A program made the translations under genes and the position numbers. From positions 62,001 to 126,000 of the forward strand of contig DIHO01000018.1 of assembly GCA_002420185.1 (NCBI GenBank): a DNA stretch of 64,000 nt, in the 5' to 3' direction. The DNA comes from Opitutales bacterium UBA5694. Lineage in GTDB: Bacteria; Verrucomicrobiota; Verrucomicrobiia; Opitutales; Opitutaceae. The notes under the pieces are model-generated. The model was not told where the DNA came from and ran no database searches. It saw only the letters and a program-made list of their open reading frames with translations. This document shows, piece by piece, positions 45,105 through 54,400 of this stretch (position 1 is its first letter; each line of letters starts with the position of its first letter).

Positions 45105-45659
45105 TTATTCCTCCAATTCCCCGACTTCAACCGGTCCAAGATTTTTTAGAAACGAGCGTGTCTTCTCCCCATCGAATTGCGGATCTTCATTTTGGATATA
45201 AAGAAAGAATTTATCGTCTGAACTAGCCGCAACGTCCTTGTATTTCAAAACCGGATGATGATGCCTAGGCAGCTTGTTTAGAATGAACATTCCACCAATG
45301 GAAGCGAAAGCAGAAAAGAGAATGGTCAGTTCGTAGGAAACCGGAAACGCAAACTGCGGGCTAAAATAGGGTTTCCCACCAACGATCAGCTTGTAGCCGT
45401 CCATGTATGGAAGACTCAGTTCTGATGCACCCGTGAACCAAATCATCAACATTCCCGTCGTGAGTCCAATGGTGCCACCAACGATTGTGAATCGACCCAC
45501 TAAAGACCTCTTGATTCCCATAGCTGGATCCATTCCGTGAATTGGAAACGGCGTGATGACGTCCCAGTTTTTGTAGCCAGCATCTCTCACCTTTTCTGCC
45601 GCATGCATTATCCCTGCAGGGGTATCGAATTTCGCGATAATTCCGTGTTGATTAGCCAT
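45105..45659 (-). CDS. actD: alternative complex III subunit ActD
   Basis: A 184-residue protein of the DUF3341 type. The N-terminus (IIAKFDTPAGIMHAAEKVRD, then DVITPFPIHGMDPAMGI) is the family signature. Two transmembrane helices follow (FTIVGGTIGLTTGMLMIWF and ILFSAFASIGGMFILNKLPR). The cytoplasmic C-terminal part ends acidic. It has no cofactor and probably stabilises the ActC/ActF membrane part. Confidence 0.93.
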   Translation of the reverse strand: MANQHGIIAKFDTPAGIMHAAEKVRDAGYKNWDVITPFPIHGMDPAMGIKRSLVGRFTIVGGTIGLTTGMLMIWFTGASELSLPYMDGYKLIVGGKPYFSPQFAFPVSYELTILFSAFASIGGMFILNKLPRHHHPVLKYKDVAASSDDKFFLYIQNEDPQFDGEKTRSFLKNLGPVEVGELEE

Positions 45660-45681
45660 TGTAAGAGGAATTCGCTTTCGA

Positions 45682-47094
45682 TTAATGATTGTGAGGGTCC
45701 GCCTGTGGAGTGACGACCTTTATTTCCGCCATCGCCATAAGCGGCAGGAAGCGAAGGAATAGGAGGAATAGAACAGAGAACAATCCGAACGTCCCCAGGT
45801 AAGTGAAAATGTCGATGATTGTGGGAGAGTAGTAGCCCCAGCTCGATGGCACGAAATCGCGGGTCAATGTCGTGACGGCTATCACAAACCGCTCAAACCA
45901 CATGCCGATATTGACAAAAATCGTAATGATCCAAACCAAGGCCGTATTTTCGCGAATCTTCTTAAACCAAAAGAATTGAGGCGAAATCACATTACAGGAA
46001 ATCATTATCCAATAAGCCCAGGCGTAGTTTCCGAATGCACGGTTGACGAAAGCGAAAATCTCGAAGTCATTCGCTCCGTATGCCGCTATGAAGAACTCCA
46101 TACCGTAGGCGTATCCCACCATCGTACCCGTGGCCAAGATGATCTTGGTCATACAGTCGATATGATACTGTGTAATCAAATCCTCAAGACGGTAGATCGC
46201 TCGCAAAGGCAGCATAAGCGTCAATACCATGCCGAAGCCCGAGAAAATAGCACCGGCAACAAAGTACGGCGGAAAGATAGTCGTGTGCCATCCCGGCAAA
46301 AGAGAAATCGCAAAGTCAAACGATACGATCGTGTGAACCGAAAGTACCAGTGGCGTCGATAGTCCAGCCAAAAGCAAGTAGCACATTTCATAGTTGCTCC
46401 ACTGGCGATTTGATCCCCGCCACCCCATTGCAAAGATTCCGTATAGAACCTGGCGGATCTTGTTCTTCGCACGGTCGCGCACACTCGCCAAATCAGGAAT
46501 CAATCCAACGTACCAGAAAAGGACCGATACAGTGCCATAAGTTGATACCGCAAAAACGTCCCACAGAAGAGCCGACCGAAAGTTTGGCCAGATCGCATTT
46601 GCATTCGGTATAGGGAAAAGGAACCACGCCATCCATACACGCCCCACGTGAAAAACCGGGAAGATACCGGCACAAACTACCGCGAAAATAGTCATCGCCT
46701 CGGCCGCTCGATTGATGGAAGTACGCCATTTTTGGCGCAGGAGGCAGAGAATCGCGGATATAAGAGTACCTGCATGACCGATACCGATCCAGAAAACGAA
46801 ATTCACAATCGCCCATCCCCAGTTGGCGGGATTTGCCAGGCCCCATACACCAGTGCCAGTGGCGACCAGGTAGACGAGCCCCATAACGGTGAAGGACGCC
46901 CCCGCACAAGCGATGATGAAACACACCCACCACCAAGTGGGCGTCTTCTCTTCAACTATTCCGCAGATTTTATCGGTTATCCAACTAAAGGAGCGGTTGT
47001 TTTCGACAAGAGCGGGACGCGGAATATCGACTGGGTCAACTTCTTTGAGGATAGCCGGCTTAACTTCGTCGAGAATAGGATTTGAGCTTCCCAT
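45682..47094 (-). CDS. actC: alternative complex III subunit ActC (NrfD-like quinol-binding membrane protein)
   Basis: A 470-residue protein with about ten helices, NrfD/PsrC family. Typical stretches are WWVCFIIACAGASFTVMGLV, FWIGIGHAGTLISAILCLLR, FPVFHVGRVWMAWFLFPIPN and HTIVSFDFAISLLPGWHTTI, with conserved His near the periplasmic quinol site. It takes electrons from quinol and passes them to the ActB iron-sulfur chain. The ATG overlaps the actB stop by 1 base. The His-containing tail (DPHNH) is short. Confidence 0.95.
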   Translation of the reverse strand: MGSSNPILDEVKPAILKEVDPVDIPRPALVENNRSFSWITDKICGIVEEKTPTWWWVCFIIACAGASFTVMGLVYLVATGTGVWGLANPANWGWAIVNFVFWIGIGHAGTLISAILCLLRQKWRTSINRAAEAMTIFAVVCAGIFPVFHVGRVWMAWFLFPIPNANAIWPNFRSALLWDVFAVSTYGTVSVLFWYVGLIPDLASVRDRAKNKIRQVLYGIFAMGWRGSNRQWSNYEMCYLLLAGLSTPLVLSVHTIVSFDFAISLLPGWHTTIFPPYFVAGAIFSGFGMVLTLMLPLRAIYRLEDLITQYHIDCMTKIILATGTMVGYAYGMEFFIAAYGANDFEIFAFVNRAFGNYAWAYWIMISCNVISPQFFWFKKIRENTALVWIITIFVNIGMWFERFVIAVTTLTRDFVPSSWGYYSPTIIDIFTYLGTFGLFSVLFLLFLRFLPLMAMAEIKVVTPQADPHNH

Positions 47095-50000
47095 TAGTGC
47101 GACCCTCCTACTTCTGAATGAGCTTCCTCGTAACCGTGATCGTTGTGTGAATCATACCCGCCTTTTTTCTTTGGCTTCGTCGCCTTGTACTCCGCCTTTG
47201 CCAGCGGTTGATCGTAGTAATCCGGCATGTCTGGGTTCGGGTTTCGCAATTTGGCAAGGTAGGTTGTGCGAGGTCGCGTATTCGTGTATCCAAGAACTGC
47301 GTAATTTCGCTCGTTAGCCTGTAGTTCAGAAACCTTGCTGTTGGGATCGCTAACGTCCCCAAATGCAATCGCATCCATCGTACAGACCTGTTGGCAGGCT
47401 ACCTTGATCGTTCCGTCAGGAATCTGAATGTCGTTGCTGTCCTTCGCTTTCACTTTTTGGGCGATCTTGGCTTGCTGGATACGCTGCACGCAGTAGGTAC
47501 ACTTTTCCATCACACCACGCATGCGAACCGAAACATCTGGATTCTGGGCCATCTGGACCAGCTCCGGCATTCCCTTTGGTGCTAGCGGACCCTCATACAG
47601 CCGATCCAATGGACGCTGCTGATAATCCATGAAATTGAAGCGACGGACTTTGTAAGGACAGTTGTTCGCACAGTAGCGAGTTCCAATACAGCGATTGTAA
47701 GCCATCGTATTGAGGCCGTCTTCATCATGTACTGTAGCATTGACTGGGCATACCGTTTCGCAAGGGGCTGTTTCGCAATGCATGCAGCTTATTGGTTGAA
47801 CCGAAACTTGCGGATCCTCCGGAATCGCTGCTAGATCAAGCTGCGTTTCTCCATAACTATCTAAAATGGGTTTTCCGTCCTTATCAAGTTTGACATCGCC
47901 TGAGGAGAAGTAGCGATCCATTCGGATCCAGTGCATTTCACGACCGCGACGTACTTGGTCTCTTCCCACGATTGGGATATTGTTTTCGCTTTGGCAGGCA
48001 ACGACGCAAGCGTTACAACCAGAACAGACATTCAAGTCGACTGACATCCCCCACTGGTGTATGCCCGTGTAGTCGGGATGCTCGTAAGCTGAGCCTCCGC
48101 GAGGAGTCGATATCGAGCGCTCCTCCACGGGCATCCCCTTATCCTTCCCAAGTATGGGTGGCGAGTGGCTTTCCATTCCCATTTTTTCCACCCAACGCGG
48201 ATCCGAAGCGTAGTCGTCGAGGTTGGACTCGCGGATGATGGCTCTTCCTTCCATCGACCAGTGCTCTTGCGTATTCGCGAGCTGTATGATCTCACCCGTC
48301 AACTCGATCGAAGCACCGGTGGCGAAATGAGCGGAATCCGATGTCCGTAAAGAGTAGGAATTGAAGCCAGAATTAGTACCCACTCTCCCAGTGCGGGCAC
48401 GACCATATCCAAGCGGTAGGATGATCGAATAATTGTCCAAACCTGGAAGGATTTGAATGCCTCCTGTAACCTCACGACCTCCCACCGAAACCCTGCCCAC
48501 TGGGGAGTAAGACCGTCCGTCTTTGACTACGTTAGGATTCTTGCGGGTAATTTGCAGCAATGAATCCGGTGCCACAATATCTAGATCATTGGCCAATCGC
48601 GGACTCACGTAAATAGCGTTGTCCCACGTCATCTTTGTCATGGGATCCGGGCACTCTTGAAGCCATCCGTTGTTAGCATAGCGCCCATCATCAATGCAAG
48701 AGTCTACCGTGAATACTACTTCTAGATTGTCTTTACCAGTCGGCGAAATTGGAGCTTCCGCATTCGCAAGGACATTCGCCAGTCTCATTCCTGAAATCAG
48801 GGACCCACTCACTTTGAAACCCGAATCACTCAAGAAACCGTCATGGAGAAACTTATCAAAAGCCCGTTTCCCCGTCGAACCAATATTCTGAAAAGTTCCA
48901 TAAACTAGGCTATGCCCATCTACGTTCTCTTCACCAACCAATCGTCCCAGCATTTCGATCTCCGAGATACCATCGAACAAAGGCAAGATCATCGGCTGCT
49001 GGGTAAGGATATCACCATTGTATGTACGGCTATCCCCCCAAGCCTCTAGATAGTGAGACTGAACGAAGTGGTAATTGGATTTCTCGGACGTTTCATCATC
49101 GTAGTACCCTAGTCGAAGAACCGATTCAACCTTCCCTAGCTTGGGACCAAAATCAAGGTCAGCGGGTGCATTGTAGACCGGGTTACCGCCAGCGATAATC
49201 AACGTTTCAATCGAACCGGAGTCAATTGCCTCGCTCAATCTCTGGATGCTTGCTGAATTATCCTCTTCAACTTCAACCAACTTGAGCGTCTTGCCCAAAT
49301 TTCCAAGTTTCTCGTTGATCAGCAACGCGATCCCCTGAGCTTCCTTGCTCAATTGCGGTCCAGCATAGACAACACTTTTGCCTTTGAAGTGGTCTAGGTC
49401 GACCATGGCCTCGCTTATCCATTCTTTCGTTTCCGAATCGAGACCACTAGCGAGTTTCTCAAAGATCGGCTGCAGGGTTTCGCCCTCCACTCCTAGATTG
49501 ATTTCCAGTGCCGCCGCAGCAAGTAAAGCGGTCATGTGGCTGCTTGCGAGACGCTTGCGATGATCCGCCATCGCACCGGTCATGCTGAAGCCGCTTTCGG
49601 CAACATACAACCGGTTCATCTGATCTTCCACTGAAAGCACCCGCCGGCCATCGGCAAACTGCTTCGTCATACTCAGACTACCTGGATTGTCTCCTAGGAA
49701 GTCACCCTCAACACTGAGTATGCGCTCAGCGTCAGTAAGGTCGTATTTAGGCTCGAGATTGGCTCCAGAGATTAAAGCCGCTGCTTCCTTAGCATTTTCT
49801 GTAGAAACCGGCTCATACTCAGACCAGATCGCACCAGGATAGGCCGTTAGAAACGCCTTCTTCAGGCGGAGGCGAGTGGGTGAAGAGGACTTTTCGGTTA
49901 AAACGGCGACGCCTTTTCCATTGGAGGCACTAAACGCTTCATTTAAATTCCTGAGGGTATCGAGTGCTTCCTCTTTTGTAAGGTTCACACCGTCTTTGGT

Positions 50001-50468
50001 GTAGCGGGTCGAGCGATCAGGATCGTAGAGCTCAAGCAATGAGGCCTGGGCTTTAAGGCTTGTTCCACCGTTGTAGCCTTTGTAATCTGAATTACCCTCG
50101 ATTTTTGTGGGGCGACCCGCGTGAGTCTCAACGAGCAAAGGGATCCCTTCACCCCTCAGGCAAAATTGGGACGCGTAGTAAAGAGGCTGACCTGGCACCT
50201 GGTACTCGGGGGCCTTCGAGTGCGGCAAAATGTAGGACTCCGGGCGACGACAACCCGTAAAGCCTACTCCACCCAAAGCGAGAGATGCGGCCATTATCTT
50301 GAAGAAATGACGGCGGTCGACCTCATTCATCTCCGATGCTTCTGGGCCGAATTCGCGGTGAACTTGCTCGATGAATTCAGGAGACTGGGACAACTCGTTG
50401 AGGCTTCGCCAGTAACGAGGCCCCATTTGCTCTGCCTTGGTGGAAGTTGTGGAATGAACCGGTTTCAT
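47094..50468 (-). CDS. actB: alternative complex III subunit ActB (molybdopterin-type fold plus ferredoxin domain)
   Basis: About 1124 residues. ATG at 50468 overlaps the actA stop by 4 bases, so I prefer it to 50486. The short N-terminal part (YWRSLNELSQSPEF) precedes a twin-arginine signal, VDRRHFFKIMAASLALGG, ending in a lipobox-like GFTGC. A molybdopterin-oxidoreductase fold without recognisable cofactor ligand follows. From about residue 800 a four-cluster ferredoxin part is seen: CSGCNACVVACQSE, CMHCETAPCETVCPVNAT, CIGTRYCANNCPYKVRRF and CTYCVQRI with CQQVCTMDAI. The C-terminus is Lys/His rich. It is the large periplasmic subunit carrying electrons from ActC to ActA. Confidence 0.95.
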   Translation of the reverse strand: MKPVHSTTSTKAEQMGPRYWRSLNELSQSPEFIEQVHREFGPEASEMNEVDRRHFFKIMAASLALGGVGFTGCRRPESYILPHSKAPEYQVPGQPLYYASQFCLRGEGIPLLVETHAGRPTKIEGNSDYKGYNGGTSLKAQASLLELYDPDRSTRYTKDGVNLTKEEALDTLRNLNEAFSASNGKGVAVLTEKSSSPTRLRLKKAFLTAYPGAIWSEYEPVSTENAKEAAALISGANLEPKYDLTDAERILSVEGDFLGDNPGSLSMTKQFADGRRVLSVEDQMNRLYVAESGFSMTGAMADHRKRLASSHMTALLAAAALEINLGVEGETLQPIFEKLASGLDSETKEWISEAMVDLDHFKGKSVVYAGPQLSKEAQGIALLINEKLGNLGKTLKLVEVEEDNSASIQRLSEAIDSGSIETLIIAGGNPVYNAPADLDFGPKLGKVESVLRLGYYDDETSEKSNYHFVQSHYLEAWGDSRTYNGDILTQQPMILPLFDGISEIEMLGRLVGEENVDGHSLVYGTFQNIGSTGKRAFDKFLHDGFLSDSGFKVSGSLISGMRLANVLANAEAPISPTGKDNLEVVFTVDSCIDDGRYANNGWLQECPDPMTKMTWDNAIYVSPRLANDLDIVAPDSLLQITRKNPNVVKDGRSYSPVGRVSVGGREVTGGIQILPGLDNYSIILPLGYGRARTGRVGTNSGFNSYSLRTSDSAHFATGASIELTGEIIQLANTQEHWSMEGRAIIRESNLDDYASDPRWVEKMGMESHSPPILGKDKGMPVEERSISTPRGGSAYEHPDYTGIHQWGMSVDLNVCSGCNACVVACQSENNIPIVGRDQVRRGREMHWIRMDRYFSSGDVKLDKDGKPILDSYGETQLDLAAIPEDPQVSVQPISCMHCETAPCETVCPVNATVHDEDGLNTMAYNRCIGTRYCANNCPYKVRRFNFMDYQQRPLDRLYEGPLAPKGMPELVQMAQNPDVSVRMRGVMEKCTYCVQRIQQAKIAQKVKAKDSNDIQIPDGTIKVACQQVCTMDAIAFGDVSDPNSKVSELQANERNYAVLGYTNTRPRTTYLAKLRNPNPDMPDYYDQPLAKAEYKATKPKKKGGYDSHNDHGYEEAHSEVGGSH

Positions 50469-51121
50469 CGATGGCAGCCTGAGCAACTTTGAGGCGGGTT
50501 AATGTTCCACTCTTCCACGAACTTCAAGCCATCTTCGATCTGGCCTTTCTTGCCGCCCGGGTGCACCCAATCGAGATTCGTAACCAGATCGACAGGACGA
50601 ATATGCTCTTCTGGATTCCGGTGACAATCCAAGCACCAACCCATGCTGAGGGGCTGGTCGTGGGCCACGACTTCCATCTCGTTCACCTTGCCGTGGCATT
50701 CCACGCATGAGACACCACGGTTTACGTGCACCGCATGATTAAAGTAAACATAGTCCGGTGCTTCGTGGACGCGAACCCAAGGAACCGGGTCCCCCGACGC
50801 GTAGCTCGCTCTAACAGGCTCCAGCAACTCGCTGTCGGTTTTTATTTGACTATGGCAGGACATACAGGTGCCCGCAGACGGGACGTTTGCGTGACCTGAC
50901 TCCTCAACCTTGCTATGGCAATACCGGCAATCCAGCCCAAGTTGACCCACATGAAAACTGTGATCGTAGGGCACGGGCTGCGAGGGCATGTATCCAACAC
51001 GTGTATAGTTTGGAGTTGCGTAATATGTTACTCCAGAAACAACCGCCGCCGCTAATATGAATAAAAAGACAATTATCTTTAGAGGAAGTGCGTTAGACCA
51101 CTTTGGAAACACTTTTGACAT
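50465..51121 (-). CDS. actA: alternative complex III subunit ActA, pentaheme cytochrome c
   Basis: A 218-residue protein with one N-terminal membrane helix (IIVFLFILAAAVVSGVTYY) and five CxxCH heme sites: CRYCH (65), CMSCH (86), CVECH (139), CLDCH (163) and CSGCH (213, at the very C-terminus). The layout, with NHAVHVNRGVSCVECHG in the middle, is typical of ActA. It is first of the act gene series and overlaps actB by 4 bases. It forms the periplasmic heme wire of the complex. Confidence 0.96.
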   Translation of the reverse strand: MSKVFPKWSNALPLKIIVFLFILAAAVVSGVTYYATPNYTRVGYMPSQPVPYDHSFHVGQLGLDCRYCHSKVEESGHANVPSAGTCMSCHSQIKTDSELLEPVRASYASGDPVPWVRVHEAPDYVYFNHAVHVNRGVSCVECHGKVNEMEVVAHDQPLSMGWCLDCHRNPEEHIRPVDLVTNLDWVHPGGKKGQIEDGLKFVEEWNINPPQSCSGCHR

Positions 51122-51162
51122 GACGTGATATTCGTTGTCGCTCTATTGAAATGATATGTGGT

Positions 51163-51351
51163 CTAGACTGATTCCGATTCGTTCCTCGAAATTGCGTTAG
51201 GATCGCTTCGTAGCTTGAGAGCGATCGCAACTTTGTCTGGATCCGATAGTTTGGACTGCCTTCGACTCAGCAGTGTTCGCGATGCAACTAATCCTGAAAT
51301 AGCGGCCAGCGATCTTAGAATAAATGATTTACGGGATTTTTCGGAACTCAC
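51163..51351 (-). CDS. small hypothetical protein upstream of actA
   Basis: A 62-codon frame with GTG at 51351. A basic N-terminus (SSEKSRKSFILRSLAAISG) with a weak hydrophobic stretch is followed by a basic and then neutral tail ending in NESESV. It ends 42 bases before actA on the same strand. Family unknown. It may be a leader-type small gene of the act operon, or chance: it has no Shine-Dalgarno site, but most genes here lack one. Confidence 0.42.
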   Translation of the reverse strand: MSSEKSRKSFILRSLAAISGLVASRTLLSRRQSKLSDPDKVAIALKLRSDPNAISRNESESV

Positions 51352-51547
51352 TGTTTGGTTTGTAGTCGATCTGAAATTCCGGAGTGAAGGAAAGCCTGTT
51401 TAAATAGCAAATAAAATTAGTGAGTTGCGGCTTCTGTTTTTGAAGTTATAAGAGAGGGCTTTGAATTAGAACTGAAAATCTAATGACAAGCCGTTAGTTG
51501 GTCCGGATATCTCGGATCCTAGAACTCACCGCACCGGGATAGAATGA
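51352..51547 (-). promoter_or_regulatory. probable promoter region of the act respiratory operon
   Basis: This A/T-rich gap of 196 bases separates the lolD stop from the act operon on the same strand, so the roughly 11-kb operon promoter most likely lies here. A TTGTCA sequence is visible on the minus strand near 51481-51486, but no convincing -10 box follows at the right distance. Boundaries are therefore those of the gap, not of a mapped promoter. Confidence 0.3.
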
Positions 51548-52249
51548 TCAGGTAAACTGTCCGTCTTGCATCCTCAAAATTCGATCACACTTCTTGGCCA
51601 AGTCGGGATTGTGAGTGACGATCAAAACAGCTTGACCTTTCTCTTTTGCAAGACGAGTTAGCGACTCAAACACCATTAGCGAGTTTTTGACATCCAAGTT
51701 GCCGGTAGGCTCATCCGCGAGTAACACACCTGGCGTGTTAGCCAATGACCGAGCGATCGCCACTCTCTGCTGCTCGCCTCCAGAAAGCTGGGACGGCAAG
51801 CGGTGTGTCTTATCACCAAGCCCAACTTCGTTTAACAAAGCATGGGCCCGCGATTTCATCTCCTTCGGATTGAGCCGCCCTAGCTTCCGCATCGGCAATA
51901 TCACGTTTTCCATTGCACTAAATTCAGGTAACAGGAAGTGAAACTGGAATACAAACCCTACATTTTCCCCACGGATCCGCGTATGCTCTCCATCATTCTT
52001 CGGCGGCACTTCCTCCCCTTGGATCGAAATAGAACCCGAGTCCTGCAAATCCAACAGCCCAAGAAGATAAAGCAAAGTGCTCTTTCCACAACCCGAGGGC
52101 CCGACAATCGCGGAAACCTCGCCGCGATAGAGCTTCAAGCTCACCCCTCGCAGCACATGCACTCGAGTCTCGCCCTCTCCTAAGTGTTTGTGAAGCTCGC
52201 GACATTCCAGAGCGACTTCCTTTTGCCCTCCCGCTTTAATCTCACTCAT
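51548..52249 (-). CDS. LolD-like ABC transporter ATPase (lipoprotein release / MacB-type)
   Basis: A 233-residue ABC ATPase. Walker A is VGPSGCGKSTLLYLLG, the Q-loop is VFQFHFLLPEFSAMENV, the signature motif is LSGGEQQRVAIARSLAN, and Walker B is LLADEPTGNLD, with ILVTHNPDLAKKCD as the H-loop. The FHLLPEFSA(L)ENV stretch is typical of LolD. The start overlaps the permease stop by 4 bases. With one fused-type permease gene, the pair probably extracts outer-membrane lipoproteins from the inner membrane. A general MacB-type function cannot be excluded. Confidence 0.87.
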   Translation of the reverse strand: MSEIKAGGQKEVALECRELHKHLGEGETRVHVLRGVSLKLYRGEVSAIVGPSGCGKSTLLYLLGLLDLQDSGSISIQGEEVPPKNDGEHTRIRGENVGFVFQFHFLLPEFSAMENVILPMRKLGRLNPKEMKSRAHALLNEVGLGDKTHRLPSQLSGGEQQRVAIARSLANTPGVLLADEPTGNLDVKNSLMVFESLTRLAKEKGQAVLIVTHNPDLAKKCDRILRMQDGQFT

Positions 52250-53499
52250 GCTGCCGTCCCCCTAATTACGTCTCCCGGCACAAGTTTTCCCGCTTTCCGG
52301 GAGGGAGCGAAACAGGCAATCATCACAATAATAATCGCCGCTATCACCGCTTGGACATAGTGCCATGCCGTCGAATTGACCACAAAGTACTCCGTGGCGA
52401 AAATTCCTGAAAGAGGCATCGGCAGATAGGAAATAGCAAAGGTAATAAGGTAACCTATTCCACAACCAAGAATCGTGCCACAGATTAGAACGATCACCCC
52501 CTGCCAAAGAAAAATATTCGAAATGTCATTACGAGTGTAGCCCATGGAGCGGAGAATCGCGATCTCACGAGTCTTATCCATGACGATCATGAACAACGTG
52601 CTAAACATGCCCAGCCCTGAAATGATAATTATCGTCGATACAGTTATCGCTGCCGAAACCTGTAGGGTCTTAAACAGTTGCATCCATGACTTTTCCCTCT
52701 CCTGCCAAGGGGCCGAGAAATGCTTGGTAACCCGCTCGATCACCTCCGCATCCACAATGGCGCGATCTCTGTCGTAGATGCTAACCTGAATGAAGCTGAC
52801 CCCGTTCGGCTTCTTTAACAACGATCGGGCCGCACTCAGGTGCATAAATACACGGGTCTTATCGATGTCTGATACCCCAGTCTCGAAAATCGCAGCGATT
52901 CTATACCTTTGCTGCTGATCCACTGCCCGAATGATAATCGAGTCACCCACAGTAACATCCAGGCGTGCCGCCATCTTGTGTCCCATAATGATTCCCATAG
53001 GGGAGCCCCTGAAATCCTCGATTGACCCCAACTGGATCTGGTCCTCAAGGGCGGAAACTGCAATATGCTCGTCCACCATTATACCGTAAATTTGACCATT
53101 GTCTTTTCGAAGAGGACTCTGAAGCTGGATACTTCCCTTGATCACGGGAGACGCCGCTTCGAAATTTTCTAATTCACTGATGGCTTCAATCACGCTATCC
53201 GGATGCTCGATACCCTCGACAAAACGCCGGTTGTTCTTGTCGGTAATGAAGAAATTCGTGCTGGTGTTTTTCTTCGTTGAGGCAGCCACAAAGACATTCG
53301 GGTCTTGGATGCGATCTTCAATTCTTATCGCTCCATCGGTCCCAAGGATAGTTTCGATAAAAAGCTCCTGATATCCGCTAAGTTGAGCTTGGGTCGAAAT
53401 GAAAAAGCCAACTCCAAAAACAATTCCTGTCAAACTCATCAACATCGAGCGCTTTTTAGCGAGCAAGAACCGGATAGCTATTCTGATTGTGGGTGACAT
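52246..53499 (-). CDS. LolC/E-like ABC permease (FtsX/MacB fold)
   Basis: About 417 residues from ATG at 53499; the open frame to 53565 adds a sequence without membrane-protein N-terminal character. It has one helix near the N-terminus (MLMSLTGIVFGVGFFISTQ), a large periplasmic domain, and three C-terminal helices (ITVSTIIIISGLGMFSTLFM; GVIVLICGTILGCGIGYLIT; AVIAAIIIVMIACFAP). FMIVMDKTREIAILRSMGYT is the FtsX/LolE coupling signature. It pairs with the overlapping LolD-like ATPase. Only one permease gene is present, so a LolF-like homodimer is expected. Confidence 0.87.
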   Translation of the reverse strand: MSPTIRIAIRFLLAKKRSMLMSLTGIVFGVGFFISTQAQLSGYQELFIETILGTDGAIRIEDRIQDPNVFVAASTKKNTSTNFFITDKNNRRFVEGIEHPDSVIEAISELENFEAASPVIKGSIQLQSPLRKDNGQIYGIMVDEHIAVSALEDQIQLGSIEDFRGSPMGIIMGHKMAARLDVTVGDSIIIRAVDQQQRYRIAAIFETGVSDIDKTRVFMHLSAARSLLKKPNGVSFIQVSIYDRDRAIVDAEVIERVTKHFSAPWQEREKSWMQLFKTLQVSAAITVSTIIIISGLGMFSTLFMIVMDKTREIAILRSMGYTRNDISNIFLWQGVIVLICGTILGCGIGYLITFAISYLPMPLSGIFATEYFVVNSTAWHYVQAVIAAIIIVMIACFAPSRKAGKLVPGDVIRGTAA

Positions 53500-53606
53500 T
53501 GCGGTAATTTTCCAAAATCCTGAAGAGAATAATAAGAAGCCATTGCACGATTCCTTTAACCACAAGACTATTTTAATTCACGAGCAAAAGGAACCCAACT
53601 AAACAT

Positions 53607-54374
53607 ATGATTAGCTATTTGGTTCTCCAATTAAAATTTCTTTTTCTAGGTCTAGCTGAGAAATTAGGGCCGAAAAAAGAAAAGGCTCCAGCAGTTCCAT
53701 CTCCAAGACTCAGATATCGAGTACACGGATCGACAGAGCCCTATGGTTATATCGAAGTGGGAAGACTGTCATGGGAAAGTATCGAGAAAATTCTGGCCAA
53801 CCTCAATCGTCCAATCGACGGATTTGAAAACATACTCGATTTTGGATGTGGAACCGGCCGGGTCCTACGGAATGTAATAAACGGCGATCAAACAAACCTA
53901 TTGGGCATTGATATCGACTCCGCTGCAATACGCTGGTGTCAGAAGTATCTTCACGGTGCTCGATTTGAGCATATAGATCCAAATCCTCCTACAGATTTCA
54001 ATAGTGAATCGTTCGATCTGATATTCTCAATTTCTGTTTTCACCCATCTCGATGAACGTCGTCAAAACCAATGGTTGGAAGAAATGTGCCGCCTACTCCA
54101 GCCTGGGGGGATTCTCATTGCTTCGGTCCACGGTGAACATCATCGAGAGCTCCATTCCCGGGAACTCGACATGATGAGTGGATTTGTTTTCAATGACTCT
54201 AACCGACGATTCTTCAAGAAGGACGGTTTGCCTCAGTTCTACCAAGACGCTCACCATACAAAGCAGTACGTCCTAAAAAACTGGTCACGATTTTTCACCA
54301 TCATTGACTATGTCGAAAGAGGCATCGTCGATCACCATGATGCTGTAGTACTCACCAAAAAGCTCTCCAACTAA
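53607..54374 (+). CDS. SAM-dependent class I methyltransferase
   Basis: A 255-residue protein. The SAM-binding motif I is ENILDFGCGTGRVLRNV, followed by LLGIDIDSAAIRWCQ (acidic residue at the ribose) and FDLIFSISVFTHLDERRQNQ (motif post I/II), then LLQPGGILIASVHGEHH. The first 16 residues are hydrophobic and may associate with the membrane. The family resembles methyltransferases found near glycan or polyketide genes, but no such neighbour exists. The substrate is unknown. It is divergent from the LolC-like gene and convergent on gspF. Confidence 0.85.
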   Translation: MISYLVLQLKFLFLGLAEKLGPKKEKAPAVPSPRLRYRVHGSTEPYGYIEVGRLSWESIEKILANLNRPIDGFENILDFGCGTGRVLRNVINGDQTNLLGIDIDSAAIRWCQKYLHGARFEHIDPNPPTDFNSESFDLIFSISVFTHLDERRQNQWLEEMCRLLQPGGILIASVHGEHHRELHSRELDMMSGFVFNDSNRRFFKKDGLPQFYQDAHHTKQYVLKNWSRFFTIIDYVERGIVDHHDAVVLTKKLSN

Positions 54375-54400
54375 GGCCAAATTGATTCGCCCACCTTCGA

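Noticed and set aside
47094..50468. Annotation as a molybdenum oxidoreductase such as formate dehydrogenase or nitrate reductase
   Set aside because: Gene order with actA and actC-F and the four-cluster ferredoxin part identify ActB, whose molybdopterin-type fold carries no Mo cofactor in characterised complexes.
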